Counted from the first letter of the stretch, positions 1 to 8,645 are shown. The stretch: DNA of 64,000 nt from Ignavibacteriota bacterium (GCA_016218085.1 JACREY010000008.1:1-64000), one strand, 5' to 3'. Notes: generated by a model not told the origin, from the sequence alone. Numbers and translations are program-made.

Positions 1-31
1 AACACCAACAACGGCAAAAATTTTTACGTTC

Positions 32-192
32 TTCAGTTTAGCCCACGGATTTATCCGTGGGAAAGAAAAGTTCAAAATTTTTAAACCGTTTAAACGGTTT
101 AAATTCTAAAATCATATCCAACCCACGGTTGAAACCGTGGGTTTAACTGAAAAACAAAAGCGAGATCCCCGCTTAAAACATACGGGGATGAC
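32..192. repeat. REP/BIME-like cluster of palindromes
   Basis: Four inverted repeats are packed into about 160 bp. Hairpin 1 (42-61) has arms CCCACGGA/TCCGTGGG. A long palindrome centred on CCGTTTAAACGG spans 80-103. Hairpin 3 (120-143) has arms AACCCACGGTT/AACCGTGGGTT. A smaller hairpin at 165-189 has arms ATCCCCG/CGGGGAT. The outer edges (32-48 and 135-151) are near-perfect inverted copies of each other, 15 of 17 bases, so 32-151 looks like one composite mobile-type unit. This resembles REP elements moved by RAYT transposases. No transposase is visible nearby and no gene is seen in 1-247. Confidence 0.6.
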
Positions 193-247
193 AATATAGT
201 ATTAATTATGAATCCTGAAATGTAAATCTTAATTATTGAACATCACT

Positions 248-1891
248 CTAAAACACAGCGGTTTCGACATACGTGCCGAAGACGACTTTAAGCTCTTCGC
301 ACATTTCGCCGAGAGTCACGTAATTTCTGGCGCAGTTTAAAATATGCGGCATCAGGTTCGTTCCGTCAGCGGCAGATTTTCTTAATTCCGCGAGTGAGTT
401 TTTCACGTTATCCCGGTTACGCGATGCCTTCATTTCGCGCAGGCGCTTCACCTGAACTTCTTCCACTTCTTTTGATATTTTGAGTATAGGAATTTCAATT
501 TCTTCGTTTTCTTCCACGAAGTCATTGATGCCTACAATAATTTTTTCTTTATTATCGAGTTCCTGTTGATAGCGGTAAGCCGAGTCTGCTATTTCCTTCT
601 GGAAGAATCCGTTTTCGATACAGGCGATTACACCACCCTGTGCATCAATCATATCGAAATATTTATTTGCTTCGGCTTCGATTTCATCCGTGAGTTTTTC
701 AACGTAATAGCTTCCGCCGAGCGGGTCAGCCACGTTTGCAACTCCGTGCTCATATGCGAGGATTTGCTGAGTTCTTAAAGCAATTTTAACTGCTTTATCG
801 GATGGAAGAGCAAGGGTCTCGTCCATCGAGTTGGTATGGAGCGACTGTGTGCCTCCCAGCACCGCCGCAAGGGCTTCTACGGCTGTTCTTACTATATTAT
901 TTTCAGGCTGTTGTGCTGTAAGGGAACAACCTGCAGTCTGTGTATGAAATCTTAATATCCAGGATTTGGGATTTTTTGCTTTATATTTATCGCGCATTCT
1001 TTTTGCAAAAATTCTTCTGGCGGCGCGGTATTTTGCGATTTCCTCGAAGAAATCAAGATGAGCATTAAAGAAAAATGAAATTCTCGGAGAGAACGAATCT
1101 ACATCCAATCCGCGCTCTATACAGGCTTCTATATAGGCAAATCCGTCTGCAAGAGTAAATGCGAGTTCTTGAGCGGCTGTAGAGCCGGCTTCGCGAATAT
1201 GGTAACCGCTAACGCTAACAGGATTGAACTGCGGCACTTCCTTCGTGCTGAATTCAATCATATCGGTAATGATACGCATTGATTCTTTCGGAGGAAATAT
1301 AAATTCTTTTTGAGCGATATATTCTTTTAAAATGTCATTTTGCAATGTGCCTCTGAGTTTTGAATAGGGGACTCCCTGTTTTTCGGCAACGGCAAGGTAG
1401 AATGCATAGACCATAATAGCAGGGGAATTGATTGTCATAGATGTCGAAACTTTATCAAGAGGAATTCCATCGAAAAGAATTTCCATATCAGCTAGCGATG
1501 AAACAGACACTCCGCATATTCCGACTTCGCCTTCCGAAATAGAAGCATCCGCATCCCAGCCCATAAGTGTAGGCATATCGAATGCAGTGGAAAGCCCGGT
1601 CTGGCCGTGCTCGAGAAGATATTTAAATCTTTGGTTTGTATCTTCGGGAGTTCCGAAACCTGCAAACTGCCTCATAGTCCAGAGTTTTCCGCGGTACATA
1701 TTACTGTGTATGCCGCGTGTAAACGGGAATTCACCCGGATTTGCCAGATCTTTGCTGTATTTCAGGTTTTTGATATCTTCCGGTATATAGCAATTGTTAA
1801 GTTCACGTCCGCTCAGGGAAGTAAACTTATTAAGAGTAGATTTTGAAATTGAATCTTTTTCTTTCCAGTCCTTTTTATTATTATTTCCCAT
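248..1891 (-). CDS. acyl-CoA mutase large subunit, isobutyryl-CoA mutase type
   Basis: This is the substrate-binding TIM-barrel subunit of an adenosylcobalamin-dependent acyl-CoA mutase, 547 residues. The C-terminal B12-binding domain is absent, so it must pair with a separate small subunit that is not in this window. The conserved stretch STAFDMPTLMG and the active-site histidine in SGYHIREAG are present. At the two positions that separate methylmalonyl-CoA mutase (Tyr and Arg) from isobutyryl-CoA mutase (Phe and Gln), this protein has Phe (RQFAGFG) and Gln (KEYIAQKEFIF). A linear C4 acyl-CoA substrate is therefore more likely than methylmalonyl-CoA. The partner chaperone gene meaB lies at 6789-7718, apart from it. 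The start is the ATG at 1891. Homologues are often annotated as methylmalonyl-CoA mutase. Confidence 0.88.
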   Translation of the reverse strand: MGNNNKKDWKEKDSISKSTLNKFTSLSGRELNNCYIPEDIKNLKYSKDLANPGEFPFTRGIHSNMYRGKLWTMRQFAGFGTPEDTNQRFKYLLEHGQTGLSTAFDMPTLMGWDADASISEGEVGICGVSVSSLADMEILFDGIPLDKVSTSMTINSPAIMVYAFYLAVAEKQGVPYSKLRGTLQNDILKEYIAQKEFIFPPKESMRIITDMIEFSTKEVPQFNPVSVSGYHIREAGSTAAQELAFTLADGFAYIEACIERGLDVDSFSPRISFFFNAHLDFFEEIAKYRAARRIFAKRMRDKYKAKNPKSWILRFHTQTAGCSLTAQQPENNIVRTAVEALAAVLGGTQSLHTNSMDETLALPSDKAVKIALRTQQILAYEHGVANVADPLGGSYYVEKLTDEIEAEANKYFDMIDAQGGVIACIENGFFQKEIADSAYRYQQELDNKEKIIVGINDFVEENEEIEIPILKISKEVEEVQVKRLREMKASRNRDNVKNSLAELRKSAADGTNLMPHILNCARNYVTLGEMCEELKVVFGTYVETAVF

Positions 1892-1984
1892 GCTAATAAA
1901 TTGGTTTTATTTATTATTTTAAAACATCTTAAAATTGTATAAAATTCATATAATTAGGTATATAATCTAAAATACCTGAGAGTG

Positions 1985-2033
1985 GAAAAAAATAAAGCCT
2001 TACTTCCCATTGACCGGATGTTCAGTAAGGCTT
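1985..2033 (-). terminator. rho-independent terminator after the cohesin-like T9SS gene
   Basis: A 10-bp stem (AAGCCTTACT at 1995-2004, AGTAAGGCTT at 2024-2033) is followed on the minus strand by a T-rich run (complement of 1985-1994). It lies just downstream of the stop codon at 2056 and fits intrinsic termination. Confidence 0.8.
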
Positions 2034-2055
2034 CCTGCTGACTAACGACTAAAAC

Positions 2056-3216
2056 TTATTTTATGATGCTCATTTTTTTTGTAATAACGTGGTCATTATT
2101 GCCGGATTTTGCTATTAATCTGTAAAAGTAAGTACCGCTTGCAAGATTTTTTGCATCCATCGATACGGTGTAATATCCGGCTTTTTGTTCCTGATTTACG
2201 AGCTTCGATACTTCGCGTCCTGTTACATCAAAAACTGTAATATTCACCTTGCTGTCTTTCGGCAGTTCATAGTTTATTTTGGTTACAGGGTTGAAGGGAT
2301 TCGGATAGTTTTGTGACAGATTGAATTTTAAAGGTGAACCAACTTCTACCGTGCCATTTAAACCATAATATTTAAAATTTCCGTTGTTGTCTGTCTGCTT
2401 CAATCTGTATATATATTTTCCTGTAGCAAGTTTTTTATCTTCGTATGAATATTTTACCTGTGTATTTGAATTTCCCTGACCTTTAACATATCCGATGGAC
2501 AACCAGTTTGAATTTTCATCGGATTTTCTTTCAACGCAGAATCCTGCATTGTTATATTCGCTCGAGGTTGACCAGTTTAATGTAACATCATTAACTTTTA
2601 CTGCTGAATTAAAATAAGCCAGTGTTACAGGAAGGGGCTGGTCTTCGATGTTTAAAGGAGCCGATAAGTACTGGTCATTAATTACGAATGAATTCGGATT
2701 GTTTCCCGGATTTTCAAAAAGACCAATCTGATTGGTTACGGATTTAAATGTTATTGTCGCTGATTTTGATATGTCTGCAATAGTGAAAATAATTCTAACG
2801 ATAGATGAGTATCCGCTTTCGATATTATATCCGGACTCTGAATTATCATTTCCTGAATTTACATTAAGCCCCTGAACCATTATTCTTAAAGAACGGCTGA
2901 CACCTTCTTCGTCATTACAGCTGACTGACCTGTCGTATCCGGTAACCTGTGAAATAGAAGTATTCCACTCAGTCTGATAGGAAAATTTAATAGCGGAGGT
3001 ATCAAATATTATATCGGCATTTAGTGAGCCTAAAGTATTAGCAACAGTTAAATTTGTTCCTTTAACAGAATATTCAATAATAAAATCACCACCGACAATT
3101 CCTGAATTTGAGACTATAGATAACTTCTGGTCAATGGATGTCTGTGAATAGGCGACGCAAGTATTTATTACCAATAATAAGATTGAAAACCAATATTTTA
3201 AGCTTTTGTTATTCAT
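2056..3216 (-). CDS. secreted T9SS protein with cohesin-like domain
   Basis: Residues 1-25 form a signal peptide (MNNKSLKYWF, hydrophobic core, AYSQ). About residues 28-180 look like a cohesin-type beta-sandwich: strand patterns such as GSLNADIIFDTSAIKF and a later VRIIFTIAD. A fibronectin-like middle (NWSTSSEYNNAGF) follows. The last ~85 residues are a T9SS type A sorting domain (QNYPNPFNP, ending MSIIK), predicting export and anchoring outside the outer membrane. The frame continues upstream to a TTG at 3246, but that overlaps a sigma-54 promoter (3230-3245), so the ATG at 3216 is the start. The next gene upstream, also leftward, ends in dockerin-like repeats, suggesting a possible binding partner. 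The cohesin call is from pattern only. Confidence 0.75.
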   Translation of the reverse strand: MNNKSLKYWFSILLLVINTCVAYSQTSIDQKLSIVSNSGIVGGDFIIEYSVKGTNLTVANTLGSLNADIIFDTSAIKFSYQTEWNTSISQVTGYDRSVSCNDEEGVSRSLRIMVQGLNVNSGNDNSESGYNIESGYSSIVRIIFTIADISKSATITFKSVTNQIGLFENPGNNPNSFVINDQYLSAPLNIEDQPLPVTLAYFNSAVKVNDVTLNWSTSSEYNNAGFCVERKSDENSNWLSIGYVKGQGNSNTQVKYSYEDKKLATGKYIYRLKQTDNNGNFKYYGLNGTVEVGSPLKFNLSQNYPNPFNPVTKINYELPKDSKVNITVFDVTGREVSKLVNQEQKAGYYTVSMDAKNLASGTYFYRLIAKSGNNDHVITKKMSIIK

Positions 3217-3229
3217 TTTCCTATTATTA

Positions 3230-3245
3230 AGCAAGGTACGTGCCA
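3230..3245 (-). promoter_or_regulatory. sigma-54 promoter of the cohesin-like gene
   Basis: Minus strand reads TGGCACGTACCTTGCT, a full match to the -24/-12 consensus TGGCAC-N5-TTGCW. The predicted start of transcription is about 3219, only a few bases before the ATG at 3216, giving an almost leaderless mRNA. A TTGAGA/TCTCAA inverted repeat lies 60 bp upstream (3305-3321). Confidence 0.72.
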
Positions 3246-3304
3246 AAAGTATTCCTTTAGAAACAAGCTAAAAATGCATTATTTAGCAGAAATCATTAAA
3301 ATAA

Positions 3305-3321
3305 TTGAGAAAATTTCTCAA
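3305..3321. promoter_or_regulatory. candidate activator site (TTGAGA-N5-TCTCAA)
   Basis: Inverted repeat TTGAGAAAATTTCTCAA, placed 60 bp upstream of the -24 element at 3245. This is where NtrC-type enhancer-binding proteins commonly sit. Similar repeats occur at 6186-6203 and 14519-14537 at almost the same distance from other sigma-54 promoters. Confidence 0.45.
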
Positions 3322-3444
3322 AAAGAGAATTTTAAATTTCGACAATAAATTAATAAATCAAAGCAATTCGAGACAATAGTCTTATTATGAGAATGGTAAT
3401 CTCGGTTTATTTTTATTTTAAAAACCGGGATTAATAAGAGAGTT

Positions 3445-6084
3445 TTATTTGTTTTTATAGATATTTGAAGATGGAATGGAATTTGGGACGTTTGTTTTCG
3501 CATGATTTTTGTTAACAGGGGCAAATATATTAAAATCACTTCCTGTTAACAGGCCATCCAGATTAAAATCAGAGAAAATATATCCGGTATTTGCAGAGAT
3601 ACTTTCAGATTTAAATATCTGGTAATCCAAAATATTAACATTTCCGTTTCTATCAGCATCTCCCGGATAAAGCGCATATTTTCCGTTAGAAAGTTGATTT
3701 GCCTGATTTCCGTAATACATTTCAGCCCCGAGTGTGAAATCATAAAGTTCCGTAAATGAATTCAGAAAAACCGGATTATTAGACATAACTGCTATGTGAT
3801 TTCTATGCCTGATGATTATATAATAATTATCGGGTACGATTTCAATTTTAAGGGGAACCAGAGAATCTCCGAGAACACTAAGTACTCTTCCGTCATTTCG
3901 CAGGAATGCGGCAATTGTATCAATGGGTACAGCAAAATCCTTTGAATCTCTTATTTCGATAATTATCCAGTCAACAATATCCGGATGAGAATTAAGAAAA
4001 TTTCTGTCAGTTATTTCAGACTGGTTTCTGAAGTAAATAAAAGGTGATTCGTTACCTCCGAGAGTATCGGGAGGAACAAGTGGAATGTTGTTTTTATAAT
4101 TAAGTGAAGTCCTCATCGTATCGGAATTATCATAAACAGCACCGGTGAGGAGTACTTTCAGATTAATCACTATTTCCTTGAGTTCAACATAATCTTCCGG
4201 CTGGAATGAGGCATTCAGGTTTACATAGTTTCTCTGTGATGGTATAAAAGTTATTCCGCTTTTTAAAGGAGTAACTGTTCCTGTCCATCCCGAATCAAGG
4301 AAAACCGAATATTCGCCGAACTCATTTGTCGCGACACTTCCGGGAAAGCCCTGCAAAATTACGCCTGCTATTGATCCGCCGTTATTATCATAAGTTCTGC
4401 CGTCTATATAATAACCTCCTGTAAAATTCGAAATTCTTCCTGAGGTTAAATTATTCACCGGCTCAGTAAATGGAGAAAAGGTCAGTTCGTTCGGGTTATA
4501 AGGCTGAATCGTCCCGGCCCATCCGTAAAAAATATTCACGCTGTAATTTCCTGCGGCATCTGTGTAAGGTTCACCCGGCAGTCCCGTCAGTTTTGTATTT
4601 ACAATCGGAGTATGTGCAACAGGTGATTTAATCGTACCTGATAAATTTAAAATCCTTTTAGATGCGCTGTAATTTGTTGTGATATTCTGTGTAACCGGCG
4701 AATAAGTTACTGATGAATTAATGAAATCAAAACCGGATTTAACGGGTGTTACTGTTCCGCTCCATCCTGATGATACCTGAGTTTCGTAATTACCGTAAAA
4801 ATCTGTTTTCACTTCGGTAGGAAATCCGTTTAGATTAACACCACTTATACCGTTCCCGATTTGCGAAGAAGTGATTCTGCCCTTGATAGAATACAGGTCG
4901 CCTGAAGCAACGCTGATTTTTGATACATCGGGTGTTTTTGTTGTATTGTTTGCACTGTTAATATCTCCCGAAACTATAACTCCGATATAATAATCACCGG
5001 GAGTCTTGTTAATCACGGGCAATGAAGACGCCTGAGAGATATATTCTGAATTTTTTGCACCGAAATTTTTCTGATAATTATATGTTGCAAGCAGTTCATC
5101 TGATGAGGTAATCGTCTGATCCGGTGATAAATATACGTTAACAGTTATATTTGCATTTGATTTATTTTCAGATGAATAGTTATGAAGCACGAAGTTAATC
5201 TGTTCCAGCGGGTCTCCGCTTTTTACCTTTACCGGGCTTGTCGTTACATTCAAAGGAATCAAATCAAATTGTGCCGGAGTATTTAAGTCAATTATTTTAT
5301 TTAAAGCATCGAATTTATTTGCCGTTATTCTGTTGAATTTAACTCCCAGATTCGTAAGAATTCCGTATGCAATATTATCATTATTAACGTTCGTAAATAC
5401 AGGACTTCCGCTCATACCTCCTGCGCCTCTTCGCGTGGAAATAAAATAATCTGTTGAAATGCTTGTGAAATTTCCTTTCCAGTTAAACATAAACAGTCCG
5501 TTATACGGTAACTGGCTCGGATAACTCGGGTTAAAGAAATTATTATTCTGAAAAAATTCGTTACTATTATTGTATCCATATCCGTTCCAGCCTGAAAGAG
5601 CGCCGATCGGCCTGTCAAGCTTTACAATTGCAAAATCCTTTGATGTGCCGGGGAAGTAATCGGAAAGCAGGTAAAAATACTCAGCATATGCATATGAATA
5701 AGGCATATCACCTGATTCGTATCCCGGAATAAATATTACTGTCTGAAAATAAGGATGAAATTCGATAGCGTGTCCTGCGGTCAAAACATGGTAAGGGTCA
5801 ATTAAAAATCCAGTAACATCATTGAATTTTACTATGGTTCTCCACGGATATGCATTCGGATCGTTAATAATATCTAAAGGGAAAAAAGTTCTCGATGTGT
5901 CGGGTGAAAAATTATCAGGTAATATGCCCCTGCTTCCGGGTTTTGAATTTGAAGTTTCAGAGCTCGAATATGTAAATGAAATATCTGTAATTTGTCCCGT
6001 AGCCAGATTATACTGCCTCCAGGTTTGAGCATTAATTAAGTTTATTCCGGACAAAAAAATTATAATAAATAAAATCTTCTTCAT
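3445..6084 (-). CDS. secreted trypsin-like peptidase with repeat domains and dockerin-like tail
   Basis: 879 residues from the ATG at 6084, where a signal peptide begins (MKKILFIIIF to INAQ). Residues ~60-290 are a chymotrypsin/V8-fold serine peptidase: His105 in LTAGHA, Asp150 in KDFAIVKLD and Ser225 in GMSGSPVF. A CARDB-like segment follows. Then come four related ~75-residue modules, each with G-x-V/I-x-L-x-G-F-P and GW(S/T)GTV(T/Q)P, resembling carboxypeptidase-regulatory or SdrD-B type repeats. The last ~70 residues carry two EF-hand-like loops (DADRNGNVNILD and DFNLDGLLTGSD), as in dockerins or calcium-binding repeats. No T9SS sorting domain is present, so retention could depend on the dockerin-like tail. 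A degenerate sigma-54 promoter lies at 6111-6126. Confidence 0.8.
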   Translation of the reverse strand: MKKILFIIIFLSGINLINAQTWRQYNLATGQITDISFTYSSSETSNSKPGSRGILPDNFSPDTSRTFFPLDIINDPNAYPWRTIVKFNDVTGFLIDPYHVLTAGHAIEFHPYFQTVIFIPGYESGDMPYSYAYAEYFYLLSDYFPGTSKDFAIVKLDRPIGALSGWNGYGYNNSNEFFQNNNFFNPSYPSQLPYNGLFMFNWKGNFTSISTDYFISTRRGAGGMSGSPVFTNVNNDNIAYGILTNLGVKFNRITANKFDALNKIIDLNTPAQFDLIPLNVTTSPVKVKSGDPLEQINFVLHNYSSENKSNANITVNVYLSPDQTITSSDELLATYNYQKNFGAKNSEYISQASSLPVINKTPGDYYIGVIVSGDINSANNTTKTPDVSKISVASGDLYSIKGRITSSQIGNGISGVNLNGFPTEVKTDFYGNYETQVSSGWSGTVTPVKSGFDFINSSVTYSPVTQNITTNYSASKRILNLSGTIKSPVAHTPIVNTKLTGLPGEPYTDAAGNYSVNIFYGWAGTIQPYNPNELTFSPFTEPVNNLTSGRISNFTGGYYIDGRTYDNNGGSIAGVILQGFPGSVATNEFGEYSVFLDSGWTGTVTPLKSGITFIPSQRNYVNLNASFQPEDYVELKEIVINLKVLLTGAVYDNSDTMRTSLNYKNNIPLVPPDTLGGNESPFIYFRNQSEITDRNFLNSHPDIVDWIIIEIRDSKDFAVPIDTIAAFLRNDGRVLSVLGDSLVPLKIEIVPDNYYIIIRHRNHIAVMSNNPVFLNSFTELYDFTLGAEMYYGNQANQLSNGKYALYPGDADRNGNVNILDYQIFKSESISANTGYIFSDFNLDGLLTGSDFNIFAPVNKNHAKTNVPNSIPSSNIYKNK

Positions 6085-6110
6085 TAGTGTAATATTGTTT
6101 ATAAAATAAT

Positions 6111-6126
6111 TACAATAATAATGCCA
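6111..6126 (-). promoter_or_regulatory. degenerate sigma-54 promoter of the peptidase gene
   Basis: Minus strand reads TGGCATTATTATTGTA. The -24 half is perfect. The -12 half has TTGTA instead of TTGCA, a mismatch at a normally critical C. The predicted transcript start is near 6100, 16 bases before the ATG. The repeat at 6186-6203 lies 60 bp upstream, which raises the odds. Confidence 0.42.
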
Positions 6127-6185
6127 AATAATAATGTCTAAAATATCACTAAAATAGCACAATTTTAGCTAAAAACATGAGCGAA

Positions 6186-6203
6186 TTGAGAAAAAAGTCT
6201 CAT
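6186..6203. promoter_or_regulatory. candidate activator site (TTGAGA-N6-TCTCAT)
   Basis: TTGAGAAAAAAGTCTCAT is an inverted repeat of the same family as those at 3305 and 14519. It lies 60 bp upstream of the minus-strand -24 element and about 110 bp upstream of the plus-strand one, so one site could serve both promoters. Confidence 0.42.
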
Positions 6204-6314
6204 AAGGAGACTGAGTTATATTGATGTAAATCTCAATATAATTATTTTTGTCTCAAAATAGTTCATTTTAATATTCCTTTTAGTGATTTTTAAAGAATTT
6301 ATTATGTTTTTATT

Positions 6315-6330
6315 TTGCACAATAATTGCA
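6315..6330 (+). promoter_or_regulatory. near-consensus sigma-54 promoter of the lone receiver gene
   Basis: TTGCACAATAATTGCA matches TGGCAC-N5-TTGCA except for T in place of the first G of the -24 GG. Predicted transcript start is near 6341, leaving a leader of about 79 bases before the ATG at 6420. Confidence 0.4.
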
Positions 6331-6419
6331 TTTATATTTTAGAAAAGAATCTTAAAATATTAAAACAGATTTCGTTTTGAATATTAAGAGGGGGTATGGG
6401 ATAGAAAAAACTGATACAT

Positions 6420-6785
6420 ATGGAAATAAAAAAAAGAAAAATCCTTATCATCGAAGACGATGCATCATCAAGAGAGTCTTTATCTACTTTTCTTGAAGAA
6501 GCAGGCTATGAGGTGATTTCGGCAGTTGACGGATATGAAGGACTTGAATTGATGAAAAGCGTGAATCCTGACCTTGTACTAACTGATAACAGGCTTCCGA
6601 AGGTAAACGGAATTGAACTTGCTTGCATAAACGAAAGCTTTAATCCGAAAATTCCGTTTATTATAATCTCTGCATCCGATAATTTGCAGGATTATATTGT
6701 AAATCTCAGTGTAAAATCGTTTATGCAAAAACCAATTGATATTATGGTTTTAAAAGAAACAATTGAAAATATTTTTACGAATTGA
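6420..6785 (+). CDS. stand-alone response-regulator receiver protein
   Basis: 121 residues form a single CheY-like receiver domain with no output domain. Acidic residues E12, D13 and D14 form the metal pocket. D56 (LVLTDNRLP) is the phospho-acceptor, S83 (IIISAS) takes the Thr/Ser switch position and the conserved Lys is in MQKPID. It can act as a phosphorelay relay or bind a partner protein. No kinase is adjacent, but the orphan HPt (19647-19994) and the kinase at 11965-13137 are candidate partners. It converges with meaB three bases away. A sigma-54-like promoter lies upstream. Confidence 0.88.
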   Translation: MEIKKRKILIIEDDASSRESLSTFLEEAGYEVISAVDGYEGLELMKSVNPDLVLTDNRLPKVNGIELACINESFNPKIPFIIISASDNLQDYIVNLSVKSFMQKPIDIMVLKETIENIFTN

Positions 6786-6788
6786 GTA

Positions 6789-7718
6789 TTAGCCTGTAAT
6801 TTTTTCAGTGTAGGTCCAGGGATCAGATTTTTTTTCAGCTATTTCATCGATTTTTTCTGCGAGGTCCCTTTTCTTCTCTTCATCCCAGAAGGTGAGATGA
6901 AGGCGGTTATTCACGAGATCGAGTATCTTTCTGTGAAGGTGCTCTTTTCTTATATTTTTCAGCATTCCGGTTTTTTCAAGATTGTTTTTAAGGTGAAGAA
7001 TTTCACTAAAAAGTTCTTCAATTCCTTCGTTTTTTATTCCCACAGTTTTCAGAACTTTTATTTCAGGTTTATTTTCCACGGGTTCTTTCAGGTGCAGAAT
7101 ATTCTTAAGAGTCGACACAATCCGGTCAGCTCCGTCCCTGTCTGCTTTATTCATTACAAATATATCCGCAATTTCCATCAGCCCTGCTTTCATTGCCTGC
7201 ACGGAATCGCCGGATTCGGGTACCAGAACGACAATTGTCGTGTCTGCAGTTTGCGCTATATCAAGCTCCGACTGGCCGACTCCGACCGTTTCTATAAGTA
7301 TAAAATCTTTTCCCGAGGCATCCAGAATATCGCAGGCTTCAGTAACGTTTTTGCATAATCCTCCCAGGCTGCCTCTTGTTGCCATCGAGCGGATGAATAC
7401 ATTTTTCAGCATTCCGGATTCGGACATTCTAACTCTGTCACCCAGCAAGGCACCTCCGGTAAAAGGGCTTGTAGGGTCAACTGCAATAACACCGACATTG
7501 TAGCCTTTATCGAAAAGTAGTTTAATCAGGCAGTTTGTAATTGTTGATTTTCCTGCTCCCGGCGGTCCGGTAATCCCGATACGGTAAGCTTTTCCTGTCC
7601 TTGCATACAGGCGTTTAAGCAGTTCTGTGCTGTGTGGAATTTCATTTTCGACATAGCTTATTGCTTTTGCTATTGCTCTTTTATCACCGGATAATATTTT
7701 TGAAGTTAAATCTTCCAA
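6789..7718 (-). CDS. meaB: MeaB/ArgK-type G-protein chaperone of B12 mutases
   Basis: 309 residues of the SIMIBI-class GTPase that gates cofactor loading and protects adenosylcobalamin-dependent acyl-CoA mutases. The P-loop GPPGAGKST is at residues 51-59, and the base-recognition motif NKAD is present. The DPTSPFTGGALLGDRVRM stretch is typical of the family. The start codon is TTG at 7718, with an in-frame stop just upstream and no usable ATG. It is last in a leftward run with the epimerase, purD and glycosyltransferase genes (gaps 6-17 bases). Its client is presumably the mutase subunit at 248-1891, although they are not adjacent. Confidence 0.92.
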   Translation of the reverse strand: MEDLTSKILSGDKRAIAKAISYVENEIPHSTELLKRLYARTGKAYRIGITGPPGAGKSTITNCLIKLLFDKGYNVGVIAVDPTSPFTGGALLGDRVRMSESGMLKNVFIRSMATRGSLGGLCKNVTEACDILDASGKDFILIETVGVGQSELDIAQTADTTIVVLVPESGDSVQAMKAGLMEIADIFVMNKADRDGADRIVSTLKNILHLKEPVENKPEIKVLKTVGIKNEGIEELFSEILHLKNNLEKTGMLKNIRKEHLHRKILDLVNNRLHLTFWDEEKKRDLAEKIDEIAEKKSDPWTYTEKITG

Positions 7719-7724
7719 GGGAAC

Positions 7725-8645
7725 TTATTTTGTATGCTCGAAATACCTGCAAGTCAGAGCTAAACCTTCCTCAATGCTGATTTTTGGTTTCCACTTGAGT
7801 GATTTTACGGCAAGCGTATTATCGAGAAGGCTTCTTTTCTGTTCTCCTTTTACGGGCTTTCCGTGCTTTTCCTTTACTTTATTCCCAAAGTATTTATTAA
7901 TGAGTCTGAACACCTTGATGATTTGTGTTTCCACACCGGTTCCGATATTTACAACAAGTGATTTTTTGCAATTCAATGCCTTGTAATTTGCATTAACCAC
8001 ATCTTCGATGAAAACGAAGTCTCTTGTGTTTTTTCCGCTGCCGTTTATTAATGGCTGCTGTTTCCTGATAATTTTTTTACAGAATACCGCAACCACTCCG
8101 GCATCTCCTTTAGGAAGCTGTCTTGGTCCGTAAACATTACTGTATCTCAGACAAACGTAATTAAGTCCGTAATTTCTGTGATAGAAACCGAGGTAATTTT
8201 CAACTGCAAGTTTGGTAATTCCGTATGGGGAAAGGGGATTCTTCGGGTGATTTTCCCCTGCAGGGAAGTAATCCTGCTCGCCGTAAATGGCGCCTCCCGA
8301 AGAAGCGAAGATTATTTTCTTTACCTTGTATTTCACGGCAAGTTGTAAAAGATTAATGGTGCCTTCAATATTTATCTTTGCATCTTCGACAGGAAAATCA
8401 AAGGAAAACCTTAAGTCAACCTGTGCTGCGTGATGGTTTATGACATCAATCCTGTGTTTTTTAAAAATATCTTCGAGCTTGCTGCCTGAAATATCCGTTT
8501 TGTAAAAAACTGCTTTTGTGTTTATATTTCTAAGATAACCCGTAGATAAGTTATCCGCAATAATTACTTTGTGACCTTCCTTAATATATCTGTCTGCAAT
8601 ATTGGAACCGATAAATCCGGCGCCCCCTGTAACTAAAATGTTCAT
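7725..8645 (-). CDS. NAD-dependent sugar epimerase/dehydratase (UDP-glucose 4-epimerase-like)
   Basis: 306 residues of the extended short-chain dehydrogenase family acting on nucleotide sugars in the cytoplasm. The Rossmann motif GGAGFIGS is at residues 7-14. The catalytic Tyr-Lys pair is in SPYGITK, with the conserved Ser in FASSGG. NTRDFVFIEDVVNA is the typical substrate-side motif. The sequence is closest to GalE-like epimerases, but the exact sugar cannot be told. It is cotranscribed with purD and a GT4-like glycosyltransferase, pointing to cell-surface glycan precursor supply. Confidence 0.88.
   Translation of the reverse strand: MNILVTGGAGFIGSNIADRYIKEGHKVIIADNLSTGYLRNINTKAVFYKTDISGSKLEDIFKKHRIDVINHHAAQVDLRFSFDFPVEDAKINIEGTINLLQLAVKYKVKKIIFASSGGAIYGEQDYFPAGENHPKNPLSPYGITKLAVENYLGFYHRNYGLNYVCLRYSNVYGPRQLPKGDAGVVAVFCKKIIRKQQPLINGSGKNTRDFVFIEDVVNANYKALNCKKSLVVNIGTGVETQIIKVFRLINKYFGNKVKEKHGKPVKGEQKRSLLDNTLAVKSLKWKPKISIEEGLALTCRYFEHTK

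Larger units (their letters stand above)
6085..6419. other. 335-bp divergent regulatory region
   Basis: No gene is seen here. It separates the leftward peptidase from the rightward receiver gene. It holds two opposed sigma-54-like promoters (6111-6126 minus, 6315-6330 plus), the inverted repeat at 6186-6203 and several extra half-sites (AGACTGAG near 6209, CTCAAT near 6231, TCTCAA at 6251-6256). The layout suggests shared enhancer control of both genes. Confidence 0.5.

Noticed and set aside
3217-3246. Extension of the cohesin-like gene to a TTG at 3246
   Set aside because: The extra ten codons overlap the sigma-54 promoter and precede the signal peptide; ATG 3216 gives a normal signal sequence.
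6897-7358. 153-codon open frame on the plus strand inside meaB
   Set aside because: It is antisense to a well-conserved GTPase; composition (many Phe, His and Cys) and lack of any domain mark it as a chance frame.
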